Shown: positions 8,450 to 16,019 of the stretch, one piece after another
Layout of the letters: each line of letters starts with the position of its first letter
How positions within the stretch are numbered: position 1 is the first letter of the stretch
DNA from: a virus
DNA length: 25,892 nt
Reading direction: 5' to 3' (one strand)
Virus record (IMG/VR): IMGVR_UViG_3300031696_000052
Location: 1 to 25,892 of that record
Notes under the pieces: generated by a model
Seen by the model: only the letters and a program-made list of their open reading frames with translations
What the model was told of the DNA's origin: nothing
Databases searched by the model: none
Translations under genes and position numbers: made by a program

Positions 8450-10072
8450 ATGGCTGAACTTTTTGGCTTCACCATTGCCCGAAAAAAACAAGATGATCAA
8501 CAAGAAAACCTCCCTTCAATAGTATCACCTACCCAAGAAGACGGGGCAGTTGAAATCGCTCCGGGTGGTGCATATGGGACGTATGTTGACCTTGAGGGCA
8601 AAGCAAAAAATGAAGGCGAGCTTGTAACTAAGTATCGTCAAATGGTTCAACAACCTGAGTGTGATTCTGCAGTTCAAGATGTTGTCAACGAAGCAATTGT
8701 TATTACTGAAGACGCTGGTCCAGTAAATATTGTTCTTGATAATCTAGATTATCCTCAAGCTATTAAAAAGAAAATAACAGAAGAATTTAAAGCAGTATTA
8801 AAAATGCTTGACTTTAATAACACTGCTTATGATACTTTCCGCAAATGGTATGTTGATGGGCGCTTGTATTATCATATTGTTATTGATGAAAAGAATCCAC
8901 GTCAAGGTATTAAAGACCTTCGTTATATTGATCCTCGTAAAATTCGTAAGATTCGCGAACCTATTAAAGAAAAAGATAAAAGAACTGGTGTTACAGTGTA
9001 CAAAGGTATGAACGAATACTATATGTACAATCAAGGTGGCATGACAAGTGCAAATTCATCACAGGGTGTTAAGATAGCAAAAGATTCCATTGCTTACTGT
9101 CATTCTGGTTTGCTTGATGAACGTAATAGTATGGTATATTCATATCTTCATAAAGCAATGAAACCACTCAATCAGTTGCGTATGTTAGAAGATGCTGTTG
9201 TTATCTATCGTATTGCACGAGCACCTGAGCGCAGAGTATTTTATATTGACGTTGGTAACCTTCCTAAGATGAAGGCAGAACAGTATATGCGCGACATGAT
9301 GGTCAAGCATAAAAACAAACTGATCTATGATGCATCTACAGGTGAAGTAAGAGATGATCGTAAATTTATGACGATGCTCGAAGACTTCTGGCTCCCTCGC
9401 CGTGAAGGTGGTCGTGGTACTGAGATTACAACACTTCCAGGCGGTCAAAGTCTTGGCGAAATGGATGATGTTGATTATTTTCGTCGCAAGTTATATAAGT
9501 CATTAGGTGTTCCTATCACTCGCATGGAAGCTGAAAGTAATTTTAATATTGGGCGTTCATCTGAAATTACCAGAGATGAAGTCAAATTTAATAAGTTTAT
9601 AATGCGGTTACGTTCACGCTTTTCAATATTATTTGATGAAATACTTGAAATCCAACTAGCATTGAAGGGTGTTATTACTCGTGCTGAGTGGAAAGAAATG
9701 AAACAAGATATACATTTTGATTTTCAAGAGGACAACCACTTTACTGAACTTAAAGACACTGAGATTATGCAAGGTAGACTGCAGATACTTGGTGAAATTG
9801 ATAGCTATGTTGGTAGGTATTTTTCTGGCGATTGGGTTCGTAAAAATGTTCTCCGTATGACTGAAGAAGATATTAAAAACGAGCAGAAACAAATTGATAA
9901 AGAAGAAAGTGATGCTCCTAATGAAGAAGATCCTGATGCAGAAGAAAAAGAAGAGCCAAGACCAATAGCTCAAACTGAAGAATTTGTTGCCCCTGAAGAA
10001 ATAAGCGAAGAAGAAAAAGACCTTATCAAAAAAATGTCAGTAATCTTAGACGATGTACTTGAAGAGGATTAA
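8450..10072 (+). CDS. 20: Portal vertex protein gp20
   Basis: This is the dodecameric portal at the unique head vertex, serving as assembly initiator, DNA channel and motor docking site. It has 540 residues against 524 in T4. Recognisable segments are 'LVTKYRQMVQQPECDSAVQDVVNEAI' (about residues 57-84), 'YYHIVIDEKNPRQGI', 'LRYIDPRKIRKIREP', and 'YFRRKLYKSLGVPITRME' with 'GRSSEITRDEVKF' in the stem and clip region. The C-terminal 60 residues are strongly acidic (Glu/Asp runs). The stop overlaps the next start as TAATG (10070-10074). Confidence 0.96.
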   Translation: MAELFGFTIARKKQDDQQENLPSIVSPTQEDGAVEIAPGGAYGTYVDLEGKAKNEGELVTKYRQMVQQPECDSAVQDVVNEAIVITEDAGPVNIVLDNLDYPQAIKKKITEEFKAVLKMLDFNNTAYDTFRKWYVDGRLYYHIVIDEKNPRQGIKDLRYIDPRKIRKIREPIKEKDKRTGVTVYKGMNEYYMYNQGGMTSANSSQGVKIAKDSIAYCHSGLLDERNSMVYSYLHKAMKPLNQLRMLEDAVVIYRIARAPERRVFYIDVGNLPKMKAEQYMRDMMVKHKNKLIYDASTGEVRDDRKFMTMLEDFWLPRREGGRGTEITTLPGGQSLGEMDDVDYFRRKLYKSLGVPITRMEAESNFNIGRSSEITRDEVKFNKFIMRLRSRFSILFDEILEIQLALKGVITRAEWKEMKQDIHFDFQEDNHFTELKDTEIMQGRLQILGEIDSYVGRYFSGDWVRKNVLRMTEEDIKNEQKQIDKEESDAPNEEDPDAEEKEEPRPIAQTEEFVAPEEISEEEKDLIKKMSVILDDVLEED

Positions 10073-11310
10073 TGATGTCAGAAATACGTGATGCCAAAAT
10101 TCTTTCGGCAGCAATTAAATATACTGAGAAAAAAATTGCTAATCTAAAAGAAGATTTAGTCTTACCTAATCTCATTGAAGGTCCACAAGGCGATCAAGGT
10201 GTAAAGGGCGATAAGGGAGAAAGAGGCGAACCAGGTGAGTCTGGAAGAATTATCGTCGAATCTCACGGACCAGTAGGACCAAAGGGTGAAACTGGTGATA
10301 CAGGTCCTTCAATTAAAGAAGCAAAAATTGCAGATGGCAAACTCCATTTGATTCGTGAAGACGATCAAATTTTTACTGCTGGTAATGTTGTTGGACCTCG
10401 AGGGGGGCAAGGTACACCTGGCATACAAGGAGAACGTGGTGGCCAAGGCGATCAAGGATTACTTGGAGAGCAAGGATTAATTGGGCCACAGGGTCTTGTT
10501 GGCGCAAAGGGTGATAAAGGTGATAAGGGAGACCAAGGAGATCAGGGACCAAAAGGTTTTGTTGGTTTGCAGGGCAATGATGGACTAGTAGGACCAAAAG
10601 GCGATATAGGTGATGTTGGTGCAAAAGGCGATAAAGGTGACGCAGGAGATATAGGCAAATCTGGTCCTATTGGCCCACAAGGATCAGATGGACCAATTGG
10701 ACCTGAAGGACCAGTAGGACGAGACGGTACTGAAGTAGATGTTGCTACGATAAAGAAATCAATTGAAGATGATCTTACTGGATTTCGAAATCAAATAAGC
10801 ACTCAGGTATCAAGAATTGCTATGAGTAGCGGTGGGGGCGGTGAAGTTTGGTTACATCGTCTTAATGATGTAGATTATAGTTCAACAAAAACTCCATCAA
10901 ACGGACAGACCCTTGTCTATAGTACTTCCAAAGGTAAATGGGAAGCAGGTTCATCAGCTTCAGGACTTACTATTAAAGAAGAAGGTACATTGGTTGGTAA
11001 TACGGTCAATGAAATTAATTTTATTGGAGCAACTGTAACCGCTTCTGGTAATAATACGCAAATAACAATTAATTCCAATCCAGACTCTTATTATGCAGCA
11101 AACACGTATGTCAACATATTATTATCAAATACAAATACAAGTATTGCAAGTAAGATTAGTTCTGCTAATGTAGCAATAACCACCAATGCTTCTAGTATCA
11201 CCACAACACAAGATGATGTTGCATTGGACGATAAAGCACTCGTAAATCCAGATGGTTTTGTTACATTAAATATTGGTGGAACATCATATAAATTGCCTTA
11301 CTTTAGTTAA
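10072..11310 (+). CDS. Collagen-like virion protein
   Basis: This 412-residue protein has an N-terminal helical part (1-35), then Gly-X-Y collagen-like repeats in three blocks (about 37-58, 66-79 and 108-219) separated by short non-collagen segments. A Gly-rich linker (near 253-257) leads to a beta-type C-terminal domain with 'LNDVDYSS' and 'GQTLVYSTSKGKWEAG', a pattern common in phage fibre proteins. Collagen-like stretches in phages usually form trimeric rods in fibres or head appendages, so a virion rod or fibre is inferred. Its place between the portal and prohead-core genes, and start overlap with gene 20, suggest a head or neck location, but a tail fibre is possible. Two ATG codons are adjacent (10072 and 10075). 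Confidence 0.8.
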   Translation: MMSEIRDAKILSAAIKYTEKKIANLKEDLVLPNLIEGPQGDQGVKGDKGERGEPGESGRIIVESHGPVGPKGETGDTGPSIKEAKIADGKLHLIREDDQIFTAGNVVGPRGGQGTPGIQGERGGQGDQGLLGEQGLIGPQGLVGAKGDKGDKGDQGDQGPKGFVGLQGNDGLVGPKGDIGDVGAKGDKGDAGDIGKSGPIGPQGSDGPIGPEGPVGRDGTEVDVATIKKSIEDDLTGFRNQISTQVSRIAMSSGGGGEVWLHRLNDVDYSSTKTPSNGQTLVYSTSKGKWEAGSSASGLTIKEEGTLVGNTVNEINFIGATVTASGNNTQITINSNPDSYYAANTYVNILLSNTNTSIASKISSANVAITTNASSITTTQDDVALDDKALVNPDGFVTLNIGGTSYKLPYFS

Positions 11311-11312
11311 AT

Positions 11313-11320
11313 TATAAATA
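11313..11320 (+). promoter_or_regulatory. T4-type late promoter (TATAAATA), prohead-core genes
   Basis: This is an exact TATAAATA box (TTATAAATAATG) 29 bases before the GTG start at 11349 of the gp67-like gene. It probably serves the whole 11349-13075 run up to gene 21. Confidence 0.85.
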
Positions 11321-11348
11321 ATGTAGTAAATATTAAATGGAGGTCGTA

Positions 11349-11555
11349 GTGACAGATAGTATTAAAGATGCGATTATTGCTTTACAGAATGGAGAATCAA
11401 GTCAGTTTAAAGCAGCTATTAGTGATTCAATAATGAATAAAGCAATGGGCGCAATCAACATTGAAAAAATTAGTGCTGGTCAAAAATTCTTTGATCAACC
11501 TGAAAATAATTCATACGACTCAGAGCAAGAGGATATGAGAGATGAAGAAGTTTAA
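11349..11555 (+). CDS. 67: Prohead core protein, gp67-like
   Basis: This is a 68-residue acidic protein starting 'MTDSIKDAIIALQNGESSQF' and ending in a Glu/Asp-rich tail. I choose the GTG at 11349 because an ideal GGAGG (11339-11343) lies six bases before it; the in-frame ATG at 11337 overlaps that ribosome-binding site and has none of its own. T4 gp67 is a similar small, acidic prohead-core protein located between the portal and gene 68, and marine relatives have short proteins of this type here. Sequence similarity to T4 gp67 itself is weak, so the name rests on position, size and composition. It overlaps the next gene by 14 bases. Confidence 0.65.
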   Translation: MTDSIKDAIIALQNGESSQFKAAISDSIMNKAMGAINIEKISAGQKFFDQPENNSYDSEQEDMRDEEV

Positions 11556-12102
11556 AGACCTATTTGAAGAAATAGCTGCAGACCAAAAAATACCAAAGGG
11601 TCAGAAGAAACCAGAGAAATACTTGAAGCCAGTATCAAAAGGTGAACAAGAATTTGCTGATATGCATAAAGTAGATAAGAAAGACTATCCTCTCGGAAAC
11701 GATGATATTTACACTGGCGACCATAAAGGTCCAAAGGAAGATTCTAATCAAGTAGGTGGTAAAACTAAAAAAGGCGAGCCAATCTTAAAGACGTATAAGT
11801 CTATGACTGGGGGAAAATCTTCAAAGCGTTCTGCCGATAAATCACAGGGTGATATGAAAGCAGTAATGCAAGGTTCTTCTAAAGTTTCAGAAGAAGTTGA
11901 ATATATCGACGAAGCATTTAGTGCTGGTACTCTCAAACTGAAATCTGGTGAAACGGTAAAGGTTGATGAAGCTGCTGCTAAAGCTCTCAATGCTGCTATT
12001 GGCCAACTCAGTGGTGCAAACAAAAAGCGAATGGAAACTGAAGCTATGAAAGATAAGAAATCTTTGATGAGTATGGTTAAATTCGCTAAGTCTGCAATGT
12101 AA
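11542..12102 (+). CDS. Putative prohead core protein (gp68 position)
   Basis: This 186-residue, Lys/Glu-rich, largely disordered protein begins 'MKKFKDLFEEIAADQK', a start type common in small virion-core proteins of marine T4-like phages. The C-terminal 60 residues ('TLKLKSGETVKVDEAAAKALNAA', then 'NKKRMETEAMKDKKSLMSMVKFA') form a compact block that I recall from other structural proteins of this phage group. 'YIDE|AFSAG' (around residue 128) fits the Ile/Leu-X-Glu consensus of the gp21 protease, consistent with a core protein that is cleaved during maturation. T4 has gene 68 here, but I see no clear similarity to gp68, so no symbol is given. Confidence 0.55.
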   Translation: MKKFKDLFEEIAADQKIPKGQKKPEKYLKPVSKGEQEFADMHKVDKKDYPLGNDDIYTGDHKGPKEDSNQVGGKTKKGEPILKTYKSMTGGKSSKRSADKSQGDMKAVMQGSSKVSEEVEYIDEAFSAGTLKLKSGETVKVDEAAAKALNAAIGQLSGANKKRMETEAMKDKKSLMSMVKFAKSAM

Positions 12103-12112
12103 GGAATAAACC

Positions 12113-12415
12113 ATGAAAATTAGACCTATCACAAATGCTGTCTCACTGAGTAGTGCAACGACTGTTAATGGAGCTACTGCAGTTCTTGTTCTCAATACTG
12201 GGACTACAGATCGAACAATAACTGTTGCTAATACAGTCTCTGCTGCAAGTGGTGGGGGACAATATGGTATACCTGCTGGCATTTCCTCATCAGCATCAGT
12301 TACTCTTGTTGGTGTTAAAGGTGCGACAATGATTATCAATAAAAAACCAACAGATACAATTAACGGTGGTAACGCAGAAGTTAAGGGCACTGGCATTGCT
12401 CAAAGCGGAGAATAA
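12113..12415 (+). CDS. Conserved small phage protein of unknown function
   Basis: This 100-residue protein beginning 'MKIRPITNAVSLSSATTVNG' is rich in Thr, Ala, Gly and Val, and its pattern suggests an all-beta fold. 'KGATMIINKKPTDTI' near the end is a further recognisable segment. Proteins with this start and size occur just before the prohead protease gene in marine T4-like phages, from memory, but I know of no assigned role. The position between core protein and protease, under the same late promoter, suggests a minor head or virion component. An AAGGAA ribosome-binding site (12102-12107) precedes ATG, and gene 21 starts four bases after the stop. Confidence 0.6.
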   Translation: MKIRPITNAVSLSSATTVNGATAVLVLNTGTTDRTITVANTVSAASGGGQYGIPAGISSSASVTLVGVKGATMIINKKPTDTINGGNAEVKGTGIAQSGE

Positions 12416-12418
12416 CAA

Positions 12419-13075
12419 ATGAAACTCATTACAGAGATACATGATCAAGAAATTCAGATCATCACCGAAGCAAAAGAAGACGGTGGTAAAAACTATTTCA
12501 TTGAAGGTGTTTTCATGCAGGGAGATGTTAAGAACCGTAATGGTCGCATCTATCCTATGCAAACTCTCATAAAAGAAGTTGATCGTTATAATAAAGAATA
12601 CGTTAAAGAAAACCGTGCTTATGGAGAACTTGGTCATCCACAAGGTCCGACAATCAATCTCGAACGTGTTTCGCATATGATTAAAGAACTCCATCAAGAT
12701 GGTTCAAATATCATGGGCAGAGCTAAGATTATGTCTGAAACGCCTATGGGCAATATTGTTAAGAACCTCATGGATGAAGGTGCTAAACTTGGCGTATCTT
12801 CTCGTGGTATGGGTACTCTTCGCCAGAAAAATGGCGTCAATGAAGTTCAAGGCGATTTCCAACTAGCAACTGCTGCTGATATTGTTGCAGATCCTTCTGC
12901 TCCCAATGCTTTCGTTGAAGGTGTTATGGAAGGCGTAGAGTGGATACAAAATGTCAATGGTAGCTGGGTCTCGCAATATATTGAAGAGACACAAGAAGAG
13001 ATACGTAGTGCGTCTAAAAAAGACCTACAAGAAGCAAAGTTTAGAGCATTTACAAAGTTTTTACAGAAACTCTAA
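12419..13075 (+). CDS. 21: Prohead core protease gp21
   Basis: This serine protease cleaves the scaffold and capsid proteins at Ile/Leu-X-Glu sites during prohead maturation; 218 residues against 212 in T4. The family features are 'FIEGVFMQGDVKNRNGRIYP' (27-46), catalytic His 73 in 'AYGELGHP', catalytic Ser in 'LGVSSRGMG' (127 or 128), and 'PSAPNAFV' further on, all matching T4 counterparts (GELNHP, GVSSRG, PSAPDAWV). The fold is the herpesvirus-assemblin type. The gene directly follows the small unknown protein and ends before the late promoter of its main substrate, gp22. Confidence 0.95.
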   Translation: MKLITEIHDQEIQIITEAKEDGGKNYFIEGVFMQGDVKNRNGRIYPMQTLIKEVDRYNKEYVKENRAYGELGHPQGPTINLERVSHMIKELHQDGSNIMGRAKIMSETPMGNIVKNLMDEGAKLGVSSRGMGTLRQKNGVNEVQGDFQLATAADIVADPSAPNAFVEGVMEGVEWIQNVNGSWVSQYIEETQEEIRSASKKDLQEAKFRAFTKFLQKL

Positions 13076-13087
13076 AAGATAATTTTT

Positions 13088-13095
13088 TATAAATA
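13088..13095 (+). promoter_or_regulatory. T4-type late promoter (TATAAATA), gene 22
   Basis: This exact TATAAATA box in the extended form TTATAAATAATAATG lies 49 bases before the gene 22 start. The 15-base element is identical to that before gene 18. Confidence 0.88.
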
Positions 13096-13144
13096 ATAAT
13101 GAAATTGAAAACATAATTGAATATTTCAATAAGGAGATAACAAG

Positions 13145-14224
13145 ATGTCCGAAGCACAAGTACAAGAAATCGATATGGAAGCTGAGGTTCTTGATACTGA
13201 AGATGAAAATCTTTTAGAGTTCAAGGCAAGTTTGGGCGACCAATCGGAAGTTCCGGAGCCAACTGCAAAGAAGGCTGACGAAAAGAAAAAAGGCAAAGGT
13301 GATGCTATGCCTAAGTTAAAGACAAAAGCTGGCATGATTAATGCTACTGTTCAAGCTATGTCTAAAATGAAAAAAACTGATCTACAAGCAACTTATGGTA
13401 AGATGTTTAGTGAAGATTCTGATCTTGAAGAAGTAGAAGTATTTGAAGGCGAAGATGCACCACGTGCTCTTACATCAATTACTGCTGCTGATATTGACAT
13501 CTCAGAAGATGTTGATGCAATCTTTAATGGTTCTGATCTTACAGAAGATCATAAAGAAAAAATTCAAACAGTGTTTGAAGCTGCTGTAATTGCAAAAGTC
13601 AACGAAGAAATCGCAAAATTTGCCGTTGAAGTTGAGTCTGATGCAGAAGCAACGAATGTTGAGATTGTAGACGAACTTACTGAAAAAGTAGATTCCTATC
13701 TTGATTACGTTGTTCAAGAGTGGGTTGAAGAAAATAAACTTGCTATCGAAACTGGTGTTCGCGCCGACATGGTAGAAGATTTCCTTCATGGTCTAAAAGG
13801 TCTATTCACAGAACATTATGTTGATGTTCCTGAAGAGAAAGTCGATGTTGTTGAAGAACTTATTTCTAAAGTTGAAGAACTTGAGTCTAAGTTAGACAAA
13901 CAAATTGATGAAAATGTTGAACTTTCCAGTCAAGTTAAAAGTGCTGTAAAAGAATCAGTTTTTTCAGAATCGACAGACGAACTTACTGATACGCAAGTTG
14001 AAAAACTTCGTGGTCTTGCAGAAGGTATTGAGTTTGACTCAGCAGAATTATTTGCTAAGAAAATTTCAATGCTCAAAGCTCAGTATTTTGATGTGATTGA
14101 TGAAGCAGTTTCTACAGTCATTGTCGACGATGAGAATGATCCCGTTGCTCTTGAAGAAGAAAAAAATACAACTGGGCCCATGGCTAACTATATGAGTGCT
14201 ATTTCAAGATCCGTTACAAAATAG
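13145..14224 (+). CDS. 22: Major prohead scaffold protein gp22
   Basis: This is the core scaffold around which the capsid shell assembles and which the protease degrades before packaging. It has 359 residues, longer than T4 gp22 (269). It is strongly acidic, nearly all helical, and has a coiled-coil-like heptad stretch near residues 233-262 ('VEELISKVEELESKLDKQID'). The start ATG follows AAGGAGA. Position directly between protease and capsid gene, acidity and helicity identify it; scaffold sequences are otherwise poorly conserved. The extra N-terminal 130 residues include a Lys-rich patch (near 38-60) and could hold additional protease sites. Confidence 0.88.
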   Translation: MSEAQVQEIDMEAEVLDTEDENLLEFKASLGDQSEVPEPTAKKADEKKKGKGDAMPKLKTKAGMINATVQAMSKMKKTDLQATYGKMFSEDSDLEEVEVFEGEDAPRALTSITAADIDISEDVDAIFNGSDLTEDHKEKIQTVFEAAVIAKVNEEIAKFAVEVESDAEATNVEIVDELTEKVDSYLDYVVQEWVEENKLAIETGVRADMVEDFLHGLKGLFTEHYVDVPEEKVDVVEELISKVEELESKLDKQIDENVELSSQVKSAVKESVFSESTDELTDTQVEKLRGLAEGIEFDSAELFAKKISMLKAQYFDVIDEAVSTVIVDDENDPVALEEEKNTTGPMANYMSAISRSVTK

Positions 14225-14230
14225 ATTTAT

Positions 14231-14238
14231 TATAAATA
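14231..14238 (+). promoter_or_regulatory. T4-type late promoter (TATAAATA), gene 23
   Basis: This exact TATAAATA box (TTATAAATAATTAATG) lies 40 bases before the major capsid gene and six bases after the gene 22 stop. It is followed by the strong ribosome-binding site TAAGGAGA. Confidence 0.9.
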
Positions 14239-14278
14239 ATTAATGAAGATGATATTAATACCGTAAGGAGAGAATCTA

Positions 14279-15643
14279 ATGTTTTTATCTGAAGAACTAC
14301 AAAAGAAGTGGGCACCAGTAATCGAGCACCCCGATCTTGGAGAAATTAAAGATCCACATCGTCGTGCAGTTACCGCAACACTTCTTGAGAACCAAGAAAT
14401 AGCTGCTCGCGAAGGCGCTGGCGGCACAGGTGGATACCAAGAGCCAACGCTATTGGGCGAAGCCGCACCAACTAACGCAACAGGCGGCAACATTGATAAC
14501 TTTGATCCAGTACTTATTTCACTGGTTCGTCGTTCAATGCCAAATCTAATTGCATATGACGTTGCTGGCGTTCAGCCAATGACTGGTCCAACTGGACTTA
14601 TCTTTGCAATGCGTCCACAGTACAAAGAACAAGGTGGTACTGAAGCACTTTATAACGAAGCTATTACATCGTTTGCTGCTTCTGCTAACAACGATGCTAC
14701 GTTCTCTACTCGTACTCCTGGTCGTGACCAAACCCAAGCTGGTGCAACTGCACAGGCTGGTAGCGATCCAACCTCACGTGCTTCTGGTTCTGGCTACACA
14801 GTCACACCTGGTATGGCGACAGCTAGTGCTGAAGCTCTTGGCGATGCTGCTGGAAACCATTTCTCAGAAATGGCATTCTCAATCGAGAAGATTTCCGTAA
14901 CTGCAGTTTCTCGTGCTCTTAAAGCTGAGTACACGATGGAATTGGCTCAAGACCTTAAAGCTATCCATGGTCTAGATGCTGAAACAGAATTAAGCAACAT
15001 TCTTTCTGCTGAAATTCTTGCTGAGATCAACCGTGAAGTTGTTCGTACTATCAACTACACAGCTACTGCTGGTGCTCAAGAAAATACAACTACTGCTGGT
15101 ACTTTCGACCTTGATGTCGATGCTAACGGTCGTTGGTCAGTTGAGCGTTTCAAAGGTTTAGTATTCCAAATCGAGCGTGAAGCAAATAAAATTGCTAAAG
15201 ATACTCGCCGCGGAAAAGGCAACATCATGATTTGTGGTTCGGACGTTGCGTCTGCTCTTCAAATGGCTGGTGTTCTTGACTATACTCCTGCTCTTAGCGT
15301 AAACTTGAATGTTGATGACACAGGTAATACTTTTGCTGGTGTTCTTAACGGTCGTATGAAAGTCTATGTAGACCCATACTTCTCAAGTGCTTCTGGAAAC
15401 CAGTATGCTACAATCGGTTACAAAGGCGCAAGTGCTTTTGATGCTGGTATGTTCTATTGCCCATATGTTCCATTGCAAATGGTTCGTGCAGTTGGTGAGC
15501 AGAGCTTCCAACCTAAAATTGGCTTTAAGACTCGTTACGGCATTGTTGCTAATCCATTCGCAACAACTGGTGCTAACGGTGTTATTTCTAGCCAACAGAA
15601 GAACATCTATTACCGCATTATGGCAATCGCCAACTTGATGTAA
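14279..15643 (+). CDS. 23: Major capsid protein gp23
   Basis: This is the HK97-fold shell subunit, 454 residues against 521 in T4. The segment 'LVRRSMPNLIAYDVAGVQPM' followed by TGPTG matches the strongly conserved T4 region (VRRAIPNLIAFDICGVQPMNSPTG). A likely maturation site is 'PTLLGE|AAPTN', after Glu 61, which fits the Leu-X-Glu rule of gp21 and the T4 cleavage after residue 65. The C-terminus 'FKTRYGIVANPFA' is also typical. Own late promoter, strong ribosome-binding site and terminator make it a separate, highly expressed unit. Codon use is biased towards 'gct' and 'ctt/ctg' endings, as expected for an abundant protein. Confidence 0.97.
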   Translation: MFLSEELQKKWAPVIEHPDLGEIKDPHRRAVTATLLENQEIAAREGAGGTGGYQEPTLLGEAAPTNATGGNIDNFDPVLISLVRRSMPNLIAYDVAGVQPMTGPTGLIFAMRPQYKEQGGTEALYNEAITSFAASANNDATFSTRTPGRDQTQAGATAQAGSDPTSRASGSGYTVTPGMATASAEALGDAAGNHFSEMAFSIEKISVTAVSRALKAEYTMELAQDLKAIHGLDAETELSNILSAEILAEINREVVRTINYTATAGAQENTTTAGTFDLDVDANGRWSVERFKGLVFQIEREANKIAKDTRRGKGNIMICGSDVASALQMAGVLDYTPALSVNLNVDDTGNTFAGVLNGRMKVYVDPYFSSASGNQYATIGYKGASAFDAGMFYCPYVPLQMVRAVGEQSFQPKIGFKTRYGIVANPFATTGANGVISSQQKNIYYRIMAIANLM

Positions 15644-15673
15644 TATATGTTTCAATAATAAGAAACTAAAATT

Positions 15674-15708
15674 AGAGGGTAGCCTTAAAAAGCTTCCCTC
15701 TTTTTTTG
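15674..15708 (+). terminator. Intrinsic terminator after gene 23
   Basis: AGAGGGTAGC (15674-15683) pairs with GCTTCCCTCT (15692-15701) with one T-T mismatch, around an eight-base loop, and leads into a long T run. It lies 30 bases after the capsid gene stop. Confidence 0.9.
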
Positions 15709-15721
15709 TCTTTTTCATCAT

Positions 15722-15729
15722 TATAAATA
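15722..15729 (+). promoter_or_regulatory. T4-type late promoter (TATAAATA), genes 15765-16549
   Basis: This exact TATAAATA box (TTATAAATAATAG) lies shortly after the gene 23 terminator and 35 bases before the first ATG of the following two-gene unit. Confidence 0.85.
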
Positions 15730-15764
15730 ATAGTGTTAGGGAATAGATTAACGAAGTGCATACT

Positions 15765-16019
15765 ATGATAATGATAAGAAAAACAATCGTTACATTAGAT
15801 TTGCTATACTACATGCCTGACTATGAAAATATAGTACAAACTTTCTTTTGGCAAACAAATGATGTAACTCCTGATTTTCCTAGAATAAACAAATTTTTAG
15901 ATTACTGGGATGAGCATATAGAAGCAAAGATTGCAGAAGCTAACATAGCATATGTGTACCAAGATAAAGTACGGTATAAAAAAGCAGACTTTGAAGGAAA
16001 AATAGGAACATGGCACTAA
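15765..16019 (+). CDS. Conserved small T4-like phage protein, unknown function
   Basis: This 84-residue protein contains 'LDLLYYMPDYENIVQTFFWQ' and 'PDFPRINKFLDYWDEHIEAK', a Trp/Tyr-rich helical pattern. I recall similar short proteins directly after the capsid gene in marine T4-like phages but know of no role. I choose ATG 15765 (an alternative ATG lies at 15771, and a GTG at 15756 is possible); no strong ribosome-binding site decides between them. The gene overlaps the tube-like gene by 10 bases (16010-16019), so the two are probably translated together from the late promoter at 15722, which suggests a tail or virion assembly function. Confidence 0.6.
   Translation: MIMIRKTIVTLDLLYYMPDYENIVQTFFWQTNDVTPDFPRINKFLDYWDEHIEAKIAEANIAYVYQDKVRYKKADFEGKIGTWH

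Noticed and set aside
10180-10730. Repetitive DNA in the collagen-like gene as a tandem-repeat or CRISPR-like array
   Set aside because: The repetition follows the nine-base Gly-X-Y coding period with variable codons, with no fixed repeat and spacer lengths.
11887-12396. Long minus-strand open frame (169 codons) opposite the core-protein genes
   Set aside because: It runs across three well-supported plus-strand genes, has no ribosome-binding site or promoter, and its product is low-complexity and hydrophobic as expected of a shadow frame. The same holds for minus-strand frames at 6117-6524, 19120-19647 and 15383-15721.
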